Assembly: GCA_035610835.1 (NCBI GenBank)
Contig: CM069443.1
Location: 61,760,480 to 61,824,479, forward strand
Length of the DNA: 64,000 bases
Direction of reading: 5' to 3'
Source of the DNA: Ophiura sarsii
Lineage: Eukaryota; Echinodermata; Ophiuroidea; Amphilepidida; Ophiuridae
The translations under genes were made by a program, and so were the position numbers. The notes under the pieces were generated by a model. The model was not told where the DNA came from and did no database searches. It worked only from the letters and a program-made list of their open reading frames with translations. Positions 24,015-35,825 of this stretch are shown here, one piece after another (the stretch's first letter is position 1; every line of letters starts with the position of its first letter).

Positions 24015-24739
24015 TAGCGTCGGCTGTAGCGTCAGCTGTAGCGTCAGCTGTAGCGTCAGCTGTAGCGTCAGCTGTAGCGTCAGCTGTAGCGTCAGCTGTA
24101 GCGTCAGCTGTAGCGTCAGCTGTAGCGTCAGCTGTAGCGTCAGCTGTAGCGTCAGCTGTAGCGTCAGCTGTAGCGTCAGCTGTAGCGTCAGCTGTAGCGT
24201 CAGCTGTAGCGTCAGCTGTAGCGTCAGCTGTAGCGTCAGCTGTAGCGTCAGCTGTAGCGTCAGCTGTAGCGTCAGCTGTAGCGTCAGCTGTAGCGTCAGC
24301 TGTAGCGTCAGCTGTAGCGTCAGCTGTAGCGTCAGCTGTAGCGTCAGCTGTAGCGTCAGCTGTAGCGTCAGCTGTAGCGTCAGCTGTAGCGTCAGCTGTA
24401 GCGTCAGCTGTAGCGTCAGCTGTAGCGTCAGCTGTAGCGTCAGCTGTAGCGTCAGCTGTAGCGTCAGCTGTAGCGTCAGCTGTAGCGTCAGCTGTAGCGT
24501 CAGCTGTAGCGTCAGCTGTAGCGTCAGCTGTAGCGTCAGCTGTAGCGTCAGCTGTAGCGTCAGCTGTAGCGTCAGCTGTAGCGTCAGCTGTAGCGTCAGC
24601 TGTAGCGTCAGCTGTAGCGTCAGCTGTAGCGTCAGCTGTAGCGTCAGCTGTAGCGTCAGCTGTAGCGTCAGCTGTAGCGTCAGCTGTAGCGTCAGCTGTA
24701 GCGTCAGCTGTAGCGTCAGCTGTAGCGTCAGCTGTAGCG
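24015..24739. repeat. 12-bp minisatellite, about 60 units
   Basis: TAGCGTCAGCTG repeated about 60 times. The first unit has one change (TCGGCTG) and the remainder appear identical. Each unit has a palindromic CAGCTG E-box, one CpG and a CGTCA half-CRE-like motif. Because 12 is divisible by 3, four of six frames stay open and give fake tetrapeptide proteins (VASA, CSVS, ADAT, LTLQ types). These frames have no supported exon context and are not called as genes. The homogeneity implies recent expansion, and true length may be longer or shorter than assembled. Confidence 0.95.
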
Positions 24740-24803
24740 ATAGGGTTGTAGATGCTATAAAGTTCCCGTAATGGTATAACGAACTCATTTATGTAAACGA
24801 TAA

Positions 24804-25030
24804 CGTTTAGCGGTAACACTCCCAATTCCGTAATTCGATAACCGCGTGCATGAAATATAGCACTCTGTTTATTTTAACCTTTGAAATCATTCAACCGTAC
24901 TACACCTCATGTCATCTTGTAGCCCAATCAAAGCAATATAACATAATATCATCCGAGTACTATTTGTATTGGTACACCCTGTATACGTTAACCTTTGGCG
25001 GTAACAGTAGCAATTCCGTAATTCAATCTA
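24804..25030 (+). repeat. Diverged direct repeat next to the minisatellite
   Basis: GCGGTAACACTCCCAATTCCGTAATTC (in part, 24811-24836) recurs as GCGGTAACAGTAGCAATTCCG (in part, 24998-25023), about 187 bp apart. Confidence 0.6.
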
Positions 25031-25039
25031 TTGACTAAG

Positions 25040-27164
25040 ACATGGTAAATAGTTATTGTACCATAGGTGATTTTGATTAGAAATGATATCAGCATAATCT
25101 TTCAGTATTGTATTGTTGTTTCCTTTCACAAACATTTAATCCAACTCTGTTATACGACAACCATAAACAGCTATGGTCACATGCCGGGAGGCCACCTGAC
25201 AAACGTCCGTCTGTGAAGTCGTTGTAATCGTGCACAAGTCGACGGACTTTAATATGAATGCTGACAACTATCAGACTATTCACAGAGGACTATTTCAAGC
25301 AGATAAATAATTTGAATATATTTAGATACCCTGAGGGTACAAACTGTACTGTAGAAATAAACAATGGGATCAAATTTCATAAGCGAATCAAAATACCATT
25401 ATTTCACTGATTACGGAAAGCTTTCATGAGACAATTTCATTCAACGCAATCTGAATTATCCTACGTCAAACACCAAGTGATGACTTTTTAATAGCTTGAT
25501 TAAATTATTCGTTATTTGATTTCCGTTCGAATGTTTAAAAGGGGCCTCATTATTTGTTTACATTTACATGTCATAGGCCTAATTTAAATGACGTGTCTCA
25601 TTTCAGTGCTTTTAATCATACTCGATATTGCGCATACAATTAATGTATATAAACTACTTTTACATAAACTACTAATCCCTTTGATGATTTCTTTATCAAT
25701 TTATTTATTGTAGCTATATGAAATACTTTTTTCTCATTACTTCTTTGTAGAACAGTCCTATTTTGAGGTCATTTTAATCAAATCAAATGCAATACTAAGT
25801 ATTGAGTGCTCCTGCTGTTAGAAGAAAAGGGTAGCATTACAAGATAACACCATCCGAGTACATATTATTAGTTAACGACATCCTAGGGTGGATAATACCA
25901 TGTATACAGTTATTGTACTTTAATATACTTAAAAGTATGCAACATCACTTAAGATTGTTGTCATCCAGACGTCACAAATTCGTCTTGATCTATGACATAC
26001 TTCATTGTTATCGTTGTGTCAATGTCTTACGTACCATGTTTTTATATTAGTTAGTGCAAACACAGCGGGCAGTTGGGGATGAACTAAGTTTGACTTTTCA
26101 TGACAAGACAATATTGATAGTTCAAGTTACTTGGACGAATGTAGTCCTGAAAGGTCGACCTTATCCTCTGGCTGTTTGAGAAACCCCATACTGTAACAGT
26201 GATCTATAAAGACTTACCGTGCCCGCAGACTTTGGCTACAAGTAGGTAATTTGAGAAACATTTTTTATGAGCGGAATTGTCAACCGATTCCATCATAACT
26301 TAGCGGCTCTTTTGTGCCTACCGGTAAAAGTCTACCGGATTCTTGAGGGCTCTCATCACGACACCCTAGGGTGGATAGAACCATATATAAAGTCATTAAC
26401 AGGATTTTTTTCCCCCTTGTGCTAAATCTTTTGCCTAGATTACCTAATCCATCATAGAATAAAATGATATCGTAATCATGGTAATGCTGTGAATTGAGGG
26501 AACTGTGGGAGCAATCTATCATCGTAACGCATTAGATTACTTAGACCCATTTGTGTAATAGTATGATAAAGCAAACTCACATACGTTAATTTGAAACAGA
26601 CAAAACCACGGCACACTGACAGTTGAGATACCTACTATATGAAAATATGAAAGGATCAATCACAATGTCGGATGCCTGTGATATAGTACTCAAATGTTTG
26701 TGTTTGTTTGTTATCTAGAAAGGAAATACATAGAAAGAATATAATGCGTTGGATATAAGACACACAAAATAAGACATGCAGGGAAATGTTCCTCCAAACA
26801 AGTACTATTTTATGTATAAGTCATACCATCTCTTATTCTGTTAATTTCTTAGGACGCGTCTGCTATATTAGACATTACCTAGTTGAAAACGTTATAACAA
26901 CCGGAATATACCATCTCTGTGCCACCTGAATCTATATATATAGTTCCTTGTCACGCTCTTGATGATTATGTCATAGTATAATGTCCCACAGTAAATTATT
27001 CCATAATTACCGATCTTATAAATATTCATTTGCATTGTAAACGTAGACTTTGCTGTTTCAGAATAAACCTAACCGGTTTTCCTGAGTGTAATGTATGGTT
27101 GATGATGTTAAATATTACTCGGTAGTTTATTCAGTTTCAAATGTCGAGAAATGAGTGGTTATTA
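25040..27164. other. Unique gene-poor DNA
   Basis: No gene seen. Weak repeats of ATCCGAGTAC and CCTAGGGTGGATA...ACCAT occur near 24950, 25850 and 26365. Confidence 0.45.
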
Positions 27165-27300
27165 TATCTCCGCGCGCAAAAGTAATCCTAGAGTACGTGA
27201 GCCATTCTTGGCATAATGCACTTTGCGATTGTTGCGTTATACAAGCAACGCTTGGCCAAGCTCTTTTGTACTTAATTCATCGAGCGTAAAATTGACCTTA
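27165..27300 (+). repeat. CTCCGCGCG repeat family, copy 1
   Basis: Starts ATCTCCGCGCGCAAAAGTAATCC and continues through GTTGCGTTATACAAGC. It shares landmarks with 50865-51010 and 57130-57305. G+C and CpG-rich compared with flanks. Boundaries are uncertain. Confidence 0.5.
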
Positions 27301-27900
27301 AGTCTGGAACCCATGGTATTGATTTCGCAGTTTTGCCTTAATATTGTATTATCCTACTAAATTACCACTGATCCAGGACACCGATCACATTGGTCATTAT
27401 CAATATGGCTGATGTTACACTGAATATTACGTTGTCAAACTATTGTTGATGATCTATTTTAAACCATTATTGAATTAACCTGACGCTGTTGCGATGCATC
27501 GATAAATTTGAAATGTTTCAGAACACCTGTTCAATCCCCGTATTTGTCAACTCAACCGCTGATGGTATTTTTACATAATGTCCATAATGAAGTCACAAAG
27601 CCCCGTGTTGAGGCCCTGAAATCTGTGGATGATGAATTCGTGATTAATATAGGTGCATGGCATACAATGTATATTGCCCTTATCCCAGCTGTCATAATAT
27701 TATATAACATACAGCTGCATATTTTTCTTGCCAGGCTACTCCAGTAATTCTTTCTTTGAATACCAATTATAATATCGTACGGAATCGAATCGAATATATT
27801 CGAATATTTGTCACTACACCCGATCCGATCTTGTTCAGGTTGTATTTTCAGGGAACAACCAATTTGTTTAGGGCGATTTTTGAATGTCTTCAGATGATAG

Positions 27901-27934
27901 ATGAAGACGTACGCACGTACGCACGTACATACGA
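27901..27934 (+). repeat. ACGTACGC short tandem repeat
   Basis: GACGTACGCACGTACGCACGTACATACG, a short run of alternating purine-pyrimidine sequence. Confidence 0.75.
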
Positions 27935-28103
27935 TGCGAACACATTAAAGTTCTATGGCAGCCCCATCCCTCTCGGGGTTTTTGTTTTCTTTCTTTTTTG
28001 TCGAATATGCGAATATGAATTATGCATTATGAATGGTGCGAAAAGTTGGACATTAAATCCTATGCCGCTTTGTAAACCTAGTGACTAAGCAGTGCTTACT
28101 TGC

Positions 28104-28690
28104 TTAACCAGGGTGGTGTCCCCGGTCTACGATGGCTCTCCACACTTTTCTATCCTTCATTGCTGTCTTTATGTTACTTGTCTCTAATCCAGTTTCTTTC
28201 TTGAGTAAATCAATAAATGTCAGAGCAGGTTTTCCTGGTTTTCTTTTGCATGCTTGGGGATCCAGTGCACCAGTGGATACTGGCTCCTCACTTCTGAAAC
28301 AGTGCCCAGCCAACCTTGTTCGTCTCTTCTGAATCTTCTGGCTTATTTTGGGGAGGTCACCATACAATTGGGTATTTGGTATGTGTTGTTTCCAGTTGAC
28401 ATTGAGTACTGCGCTCAGCATTCTGGTGTAGCAACCATCAAGCTCTTTCTGTAACTTGGGAGTAATGGTCCAAGCTTCGCATCCATATAATAGAACCAAC
28501 TCTACCGTTGAGACAAACAGGCGAAGTTTGAATTTACTAGAGAGAGTTGACTTCTATAATTTGGTCATTTTGCTACATGCTCTCCATGCTGCTGCTTTGC
28601 GTTGCTGAATGTCCTTTGGTGTACTCCCCACCCAGGTACCGGGACTCTGCAACTGGATCCCACGAAGCTTAATGTTATTTTGAATTGGTG
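28104..28690 (-). pseudogene. LINE reverse transcriptase C-terminus, broken
   Basis: On the minus strand the frame reads from about 28683 (NIKLRGIQLQSPGTW) through KDIQQRKAAAWRAC, then a stop where tryptophan is expected (TKL*KST, TAG near 28555). It continues LVLLYGCEAWTITPKLQKEL and the conserved DGCYTRML, LYGDLP, RRTRLAGHCFR and DRKVWRAIV blocks to a stop just below 28104. These are the hallmark C-terminal blocks of CR1/L2/RTE-like non-LTR retrotransposons, after the polymerase domain. The fingers-palm core and endonuclease are absent. It acts only in retrotransposition and is dead here. The exact clade is not resolved. Confidence 0.9.
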
Positions 28691-28869
28691 TTTCTTAATT
28701 TAAATATTATACGGGAGGCCATAGGAGAGGTCTCCGTGGCTATTGCAAAACTCTAAAATCCAACAGCTCCCGTGAACCACCCATTGTGATTTCTACAATA
28801 TTTATCATATTGAACACAATGTGCAAGTAAAGGCTATTCTTGCTATTATTCTTATATCACAAAATATCG

Positions 28870-29035
28870 CAAAAATATGTGTCAAACAATCAAAACTTGT
28901 AACTCGAAATTTGTTAGTCAAAATTTGAAATTCAAACGAGAAATTTGAAACTCGAATATTTAAAGTCGAAATTTGTGTAAATCAATCCACATTTGTTAAT
29001 TTGAAATCAAAACTCGAAACTCGAAACTTTGGGAA
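28870..29035. repeat. AACTCGAAATTTG quasi-repeats
   Basis: Loose repetition of AACTCGAAA and AAATTTGAAAT units at varied spacing. Low-complexity DNA. Confidence 0.5.
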
Positions 29036-29404
29036 AAGATGCACGCTTAAGACATGCGTACGTGTTTTACAAACCCCTCATTGATTGACCACTAAATCCC
29101 CAGTCCATTATGCTCAACCGTGTTAATACAAGTTTCGGTACTTATCCGTTGGCCATGCATTCATCGCCATATTATGTCAAGCATTGTCGATTCAACTTCA
29201 AAAGCATAATTGGAAGCGATTTATCCAGGGAACATCCCATATTTAGACCGCATCAATGTTCAGTTTAACGGGCATACGGACGACGATATTTGTACATACC
29301 CTTGTGTAATGCAAAAAGAGTATCGAGTTAAAGTTATAAATATAAGAACTTCAAGGACTATTAACTTCGGTACGGGAATTAAAAATAAACCTCTACGCTA
29401 CATA

Positions 29405-30716
29405 CACGGTGTCCCAGAAAACCTGCAACTTATTTTGAAGGAGCTCTATTTTTACTTTTACACACCGGATTACAATCATGTTTGCACATTCTGATATAAA
29501 ATCCAAGATGTAATAATCGGTTTTCTAATTACGCATGGTCAACGCGAGGTATGTCAGAAACACATTGAACCAATTTCGCTGAAATCGACGGTGTCAGCTG
29601 TGCAGCGCTGTTAACCACTCAATGTCGTTTGACCCACAGCAACACTCCGCTCTTTCCGTTATGATGTGTAAATAAATCATATTTGTTTATGTGCAATATT
29701 GACCAATATGCATTTTATTATTAGATTGTTGGTATTTAAATATTTTCCAATTTTAATTTAATAATGCACAAGTCTAATGAGCTGTAACATCAAAAGAACA
29801 TCCCTTACTGAATGGATTGATACACACAATTTCTTTACGATTTGAACCATCATCTTGACATTTTAATCAACTTTGCTGTGGGAAATTTAAAAGAAAATGC
29901 TGGATGTTGCTACTTGACCAATTACATTAAGAGAAACTCGGATAAGCAGATCCTTCTTACGGTTCATATTGAGTCATACGGCTGCATTAGCAATGTAGTG
30001 GTATACTTTTCTGTCAAATCGGTTGAATTGGTTTTCGATATAATTATCTCCTTAAAGGTAGATGTTCCGATTGCTGGCCCGATTTTCAAGTTGATGTTTT
30101 ATATTTCATATGAAAGGTCATCCTTAAAGTGTCGCATTCCAAAGTTTGAGTTGCATAACTCCAACGGTTCTATTTTAAGCAGCACAAGGTCACAAAACAT
30201 ATGCCCATTGAGTCATACATAAACTGGTTGGTGGTTAACCATCTTTGGAAGTAATTCACCACATTTTAGCCTATAATTTCTAAATTGAACATATCTGGCC
30301 CCTAAGATTTTACAGACATAATGAGAAAAATATGGGGATTCTTCTGATATCAAAATATCTTGATGTGAAAAAAAAATCATAGCCCCCAAAAAGTGATCGG
30401 AACATACACCTTTAATCACATCAATTCACAATGTTGACTATTCATTTACAATTGAATTTTTGAGAATTTAAGGCTTCCAGAATGTATAAAAACATGATTA
30501 CAATCCATGGTGAGAAAGTGACACTAAAACGCCGTCAATTTTTAGTGGTGAGCTGGACTGAACAGTTTTTGACATACCTTTCTTTACACGCGCATAATTT
30601 GAAAACAGGTTAACCAATCTTCATCACGTAAATCATATCACATGATTAAAATCCATGCCTTAAAAGTCAAACTAGAGCTCTGTCGAAATAAGTTGCTGGT
30701 TTTCTGGGACACCCTG
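29405..30716. mobile_element. TA-flanked TIR element (1312 bp), GTGTCCCAGAAAA family
   Basis: The left end (29405-29455) and inverted right end (30666-30716) match over about 50 bp. They share GTGTCCCAGAAAACC and GCAACTTATTT, with GAGCTCTA further in, and are flanked by TA (29403-29404, 30717-30718). TA duplication and size fit a Tc1/mariner-type non-autonomous or decayed element (inference). The frame at 29842-30222 (126 codons) lies inside and shows no transposase motif I recognise. Confidence 0.7.
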
Positions 30717-30761
30717 TATAATAATTTCCGGTAACTGGTTAACGTATCGTAAGAGACACAT

Positions 30762-31105
30762 GGGCCGTATTCTCTTACTACACTTAGCTTAAAACCGTGA
30801 CTAACTAAACTCGTGTCTAAATTAAACGCAAGTGTATCTTTTAAACGACGTGTTTAACAAAACCCGCTTTTAAAACTCTGCAAATCTCATCCCCAGAGTG
30901 TTCGTGCACTGACTGTATCATCATCAATACGCTTTCCATCCTAATTGGACATTGCGTGCTTAACCAACTCATTCCACACCTTCCTATCACTAGCTAACAT
31001 AATTAAATTGTATAAAACAGTATTCATAATTCCTTTTAGGTCTTTCTTGATAATTGACCAACACTAACTGTATACAGGTTTATCGACCGAATTCCTCAAA
31101 TTTGT
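30762..31105 (-). mobile_element. MITE, GGCCCGTATTC family, copy 3, interrupted
   Basis: Inverted relative to copies 1 and 2. It begins GGGCCGTATTCTCTTAC, continues through AACTCGTGTCTAAATTAAAC and CCCCAGAGTG, is split by a 149-bp LINE insertion, and resumes ACAGGTTTATCGACCGAATTCC. The far TIR is missing. Confidence 0.8.
30919..31067 (-). mobile_element. 149-bp 5'-truncated LINE insertion
   Basis: Flanked by 6-bp duplications CTGTAT (30913-30918, 31068-31073). The minus strand reads NLIMLASDRKVWNELVKHAM, then SN and a stop. The DRKVW block matches LINE C-termini, and the same five residues occur in the LINE at 28104-28690. A short 3' UTR then ends in GATGATG, a tail style seen in RTE/L2-type elements. 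The host MITE is continuous across the insertion in copies 1 and 2, which proves the boundaries. Confidence 0.8.
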
Positions 31106-31860
31106 ATGAATTTACATGTGCTGAAAATAAAACATCTGAATATGTAAATTAATATTCACAAAAATGTGCATATTAATTGATGATATATTATGCGTAACCG
31201 ATGTACTATGTAAGAAGGAACTGGGCGTAAAAATAGGGATCAGAGGAAAAATTGTACTTTAGGTCCCAGATTAGAGACTGTACAACTAGTATCGTCCGAT
31301 ACTGAAATAAAGTCAGTGTTCCACTCTCGGCCGATACTGGCACATATAAATGTTCTAGTATCGGGTGATACTGCAACATAATTATGAACCAGTATCGTTC
31401 AATACTGGGACAAATCTAACTGTTATCATGTGTACCTGTATCGCCCGATACTGGAACATAATTTGGTGTTTCAGTATCGACCGATACTGGAACAGTAATA
31501 TCGTACCATAGCGACCGATATTGGCATGTTTATGTTCCAGTATTGAACAAGACTGGTATAATGGTATCTGGGACCTAAAGTACGTCTTTTATTGACTAGA
31601 TTTTAGATCCTCTTAAAAGGCTTGGAGTTGATGATGTCAAGTCTAACAATTGTTGAGTTATGGATCTGCCACGCTGTTTACTTTCAATTATGGACGAGAA
31701 AAGTACTAACTATTCTATTTCAACCAGTGTGCATTCAAACGAGGCCTTCTGTCGTCTAGCACAGTTTACACATCTCAAAATGATGTTTTTCTTCCTAGGA
31801 ATCGGTAATCTCCTGATATTTAGAAAAATTACAATAAATCTCTAGGCTATATATTTTTTC
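31105..31860 (+). repeat. Diverged duplicate of 33655-33915, with MITE inserted
   Basis: Shares TACATGTGCTGAAAA, TTGGAGTTGATGATG, ATCTGCC.CGCTGTTTACTT, CAACCAGTGTG and GGTAATCTCCTGATATTTAG with 33655-33915. The ACTTTAGGTCCCAG MITE separates the first block from the rest here and is absent from the other copy. Confidence 0.7.
31245..31590. mobile_element. MITE, ACTTTAGGTCCCAG family, copy 2
   Basis: TIR GTACTTTAGGTCCCAGAT versus inverted ATCTGGGACCTAAAGTAC. Inside are at least six palindromic CAGTATCGNNCGATACTGG modules spaced by AACATAAT-like linkers, alternating consensus and decayed versions. Confidence 0.85.
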
Positions 31861-32697
31861 AAAACTAAATTATGTCTGCTATACTAATTTTTGTCTGCAG
31901 ATTGGTATGACATAAACACCACATTCGAACTAGTGGTAGTTTTCTGCCTCGCTCCTATTTAGAATGGTATAAGAAAGGGAATTGGTGCTTTCGTTGTTAG
32001 GGATATCAACATTTACGCTTGAATGTATTATTGTTTGGTCAACGGTATAAATCAAGTAAAATATGCATAATTAGCTCAAGACAATATTCTACGTTAACTC
32101 ATGGTATTCAACCACGCCACCATATTTCAATGTTGATTCAACGTTGAAATAATTGTGGTTGACAGTCAGCAGAGAGGTCACGCTGCATGTCAGATTTTGT
32201 TGAACACAAGAAAACAATGGAATCTCAGTGACTGCAATATTTGCTAGAAATAGCTTCGGGAAATGGTCTATTTGGGCATCTCAAAAACTGAGAAACGTGT
32301 TAAAAATCATGTAGAATTTTAGAGGAGGGTCAATAACATCTGCAGAACGGTAAAATGTATAGTATTAAACATGTTTTGCGACCAAATTTATGTCGTAAAA
32401 TGTCGCAAAATTCACGTTTTGAAAATCTGTGGTCTTCGAAATTACAGGAATCCTAACTCATTATAAACCTCATCAAATCATGAAATGAACCCTCGTCTAC
32501 AAAAAAAAGTCCATGTACGTATTGCTCTTTCTGCTTGGAGATAGCGAAGACCACGGAAACTTCATAGCTTCATACCACGGAATGAAATCCGCCATAGACA
32601 TTACATGGGAAACATCGTACAGATTTGCACTGCAGTCCTCTGTGTAGGGAGTGTTGACGATAGCAAAGTCGTTTAACTATTGTGTTAGTTCATGTTT
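31861..32697. other. No feature recognised
   Basis: A+T-rich sequence; no gene, element boundary or strong repeat seen. Confidence 0.5.
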
Positions 32698-32705
32698 GTG
32701 ACGAC

Positions 32706-33191
32706 CCCAGGGGGGCCAGTCAAACATAATGGTGTACACACGCGTGACCAAATTTTTTCCAGACACCCCCTAAACAAGTTTTACCCTGCAAGCAAAATTA
32801 CCCCCTAAACAAGTTTTTAGCGCGCTTTCCTTGCAAATTTTGACCCCTAAACAAGTTCTTGCCAGAATATGACCCCTAAACAAGTTTTGTCTATTTGCGA
32901 TTATGACGCTGTAGAGACGAGTGACACACATGCATTCTCAAATTGGAAATGAGACGCTCACAAGAAATCGCAAAAACGGGGATAACATTCTTCTGGGAAC
33001 GGAGAACAAAACAAGTTACCCTAAACACGTTCGACGGGTATTTTAAGCCACCCTTTTTCTTAAAAATCAGCGTTTTTGATACCCTTAACGCGTCACTCGC
33101 GTGACGCGTCCAACACTGAAAAAACACCCCTTTTTACGCGTTTTTTTGGTCACGCCTGTGTACACTATTATGTTTGACTGGGCCCCCCGGG
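32706..33191. mobile_element. hAT-like MITE with 8-bp TSD (486 bp)
   Basis: Flanked by exact 8-bp duplications GTGACGAC (32698-32705, 33192-33199). Ends match over about 45 bp: CCAGTCAAACATAATGGTGT on the left versus inverted CCAGTCAAACATAATAGTGT, both followed by a GCGTGACCAAA block. The interior has four spaced copies of CCCCTAAACAAGTTTT. An 8-bp duplication is typical of hAT (also P) transposases; this copy codes for none. Confidence 0.85.
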
Positions 33192-33654
33192 GTGACGACT
33201 GACCCCGTTTAACAAACTTCGTAGCTTTCATATAGGGCTTGGGTGACCTAACTATTGACTGAAAGACTAATGACCTCATTCAGTTACCACACAGCTCTAC
33301 GATTACGCTAAATGAAGCGTCAACTGTATTCATCAATTATTTTACACGTAGAGTGCTGTTTAACACGGGTCTACGATTACAAATTATACATAAGATGTTA
33401 AAAATAAAATGAAAAAATAAAAGCCGATGTTGAAATGATGCATTGCGCTTAGAAGTTTTGATTCAAGCAACACTGATCAAGATAGACAATCATCTACTAA
33501 ACACACACACACCAAGTTGGGATATAATTATCAGGTTATTTACGATGTCAAATTTATAGCACTCTGAAGCTGTACAATAAGTGAAATTTGTGGAACTCTG
33601 GACTGGCTGTGTCGGTATGCACTGTAAAATGATTTGATATCAAATAACTTGTTT

Positions 33655-33915
33655 AAATTTGTATAAATATACATGTGCTGAAAAGAGATTTTAGAATTTA
33701 GATCCCCTTAAAATTCTTGGAGTTGATGATGACAAGTCTAACCATTGTTAAGATCTGCCTCGCTGTTTACTTATAATTATGGGCGGGAATAGTACAGACT
33801 ATTTGATTTCAACCAGTGTGTATTCATTTGAGCCTCTCTGTCCTCTAGCACAGTTTACACATTTCAAAATGATGTAACTTCTTCTAAAGAATTGGTAATC
33901 TCCTGATATTTAGAA
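33655..33915 (+). repeat. Second copy of the 31.1-31.86 kb segment
   Basis: Diverged direct duplicate about 2.1-2.5 kb downstream. It lacks the MITE, so it preserves the pre-insertion arrangement. Confidence 0.7.
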
Positions 33916-33949
33916 AAGCTCATCTTGTGTTAAATATACGTGCTGATTC

Positions 33950-34312
33950 CAAAAACCACTCTTATTGACCCCACTCACGACATTTTGGCCATTTTGGCAT
34001 TGTTTTTGGTCAAAAATGACAAATTTGACAATTTTTGGGATAATAAAATCAGAATCTTGCTTTTGACGTTTTCAAGAGGTTATCTAAGGTAAAAAGAGTC
34101 CAGTTTACATTAAAAGTATTCTTGTTTTGTTAAATTGTGACATTTTGGTCATTTCGGTCATTTCTATACCAAAAAGGTCAATTTGTACCATATTTTGGGT
34201 AAATAGACTGAATCTTACAATAGACGTTTTCATAAGCCTATCTTAGGTGAAAAGTGATCCTGACTCCATAGAAAATATTCTTTTTGGCCTAAATTGTGAC
34301 ATTTTGTAAACG
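33950..34312. repeat. GACATTTTGGYCATTT repeated segment
   Basis: Two or three loosely repeated blocks of GACATTTTGG(C/T)CATTT followed by AATCAGAATC/GACTGAATC and (G/A)ACGTTTTCA(A/T). An inverted related end (GGCCAAAATGTCGCGAGTGAGGTCAATAAG, part) occurs near 41960. Confidence 0.5.
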
Positions 34313-34362
34313 AAATGTTGTGAATATGGCGTTATTTTTTAAACGAAATTAAGAAAAAAATG

Positions 34363-34510
34363 TAGGCTACTTAGGTCCCAGATTCCAAAATGTACCATTC
34401 TGGAACAAAGCAAGTGTTCCATTATCGCTCGACAATGACAAATACACTAATACACCAGTATCGTCAGTACCGCTAGCATTTGTACCAGTATCACCCGGTC
34501 TCAAAGATTG
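34363..34510 (+). mobile_element. MITE fragment, ACTTTAGGTCCCAG family, copy 3
   Basis: CTACTTAGGTCCCAGATTCC starts a left half with decayed ACCAGTATCGTC modules. The right TIR is missing. Duplicated at 42363-42513. Confidence 0.6.
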
Positions 34511-35428
34511 ATATACTAGTTTTGCTCGATTTTTAGACATTTTTCAGTTTCCAGTAAGATTCAACAAAACAAGTTGCGCTTTAAAATAGGGACAGCTTTA
34601 ATCTTATCGAAAAAAATCCGCCAGACGGATAACATCTGGAACGATACCATTTGACTTTATTTGAGTGTGATACCTGCACGTATAATATCTAAAGGTGCTG
34701 TACTATGACGCCTCTTTGTGAATAACGATTGTATACATATCGTGATCAAGGCGCCTTCCAAAGTCTCACTGTTTTTCAAAACAGGTAACGAGAGGCGCGT
34801 AGCAGAATGTATGCAGACGTGATACGAACGACCTGACCCGACTGTCAAACATGGCGATCAACCACCTTTTAAGGTGGTTTAAAATTTGTTTTCAGCTGTG
34901 ATTTGAATTGGTAGTTGGGCGTTTAAAACAGTAGCCAGTAGTGAGGATACTCAAAAGGGACATATCTCTTGCTAATCGAGGGTCTTTAAGAAAGTCCTGC
35001 TGTAGAGTAGTACAAAATGATCCAGTTTGCCAAATGTCGTTTCCATATAAACATTTTAATAACGCATATTTTAATTTGATGAAAACAGTTGAACTAAGGG
35101 CTACAATTAGGTTAAATTGAGCCTTTCTCTACCATTGGTAAGCAGGTAGAGATAACAATGACCTTGAGCTGTTTACTTCATGTTTGTTGGCACTGTCAAC
35201 TCTGAGAACAGTCCTATTGCACAGCAGTGAAGTTACGCATACTCGTTTTATAACGGTTCATCCCAGAAAATAATGTGTAAAGCCTCCTGATACGCCATGA
35301 CACCTGCTATATTGCTTAACACATGATTGACATCCGCATTAACTTGTTATACATTGTTATGATTACATGGTATAAATATTTAGTCTAGGTGTTCAATGTA
35401 AAGCGCTAAGATAGGATGAAATTTATTA

Positions 35429-35468
35429 GTTTATTTACAATTCGTACATATACGAATTGTAAATAAAC
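35429..35468. repeat. Perfect 18-bp hairpin
   Basis: GTTTATTTACAATTCGTA, a 4-base loop, then its exact reverse complement. In unit B (43460-43500) one base of the arm is changed. Confidence 0.85.
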
Positions 35469-35825
35469 ACCGTATATACTGCGAAGTAAAGTTCAATGAT
35501 ATAGATAAAGCACGAAAACCAGTGTACGCGCCAATAGAAGATTTTAACGTCACACCAACAATGCATTGCGCCAACTTATGATTTTTTTCCCACGATGCAT
35601 TTGGATTTCGCTTATCGATACTTGTATCAAAGCGATCGATATATCAGTGACCTTTGTACCACGAGATATCGATATCGTGGCTTTTTGTCACGCATGACAC
35701 GTATCGGGAAATCGATTGTTCCCTGTCTTCTTGGTTTTCCAATAATAATAATAATACTGTGAGTAAGTTGTTTATTAGTCGAGCACTTTGGTTTTAGAAA
35801 TAAGAAAACGGAACACTGAGAACTT

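Noticed and set aside
23920..24825. Open frames of 256-301 codons (TADA, ASAV, SVSC, LTLQ repeats)
   Set aside because: All come from the 12-bp minisatellite, whose period is a multiple of three, so several frames stay open on both strands. The flanks have no exon signals or homology.
27756..28088. 110-codon frame
   Set aside because: It spans an ACGTACGC microsatellite and T-rich DNA; protein composition is not convincing.
29842..30222. 126-codon frame
   Set aside because: Inside the 1.3-kb TIR element; no transposase catalytic motif and no recognised domain.
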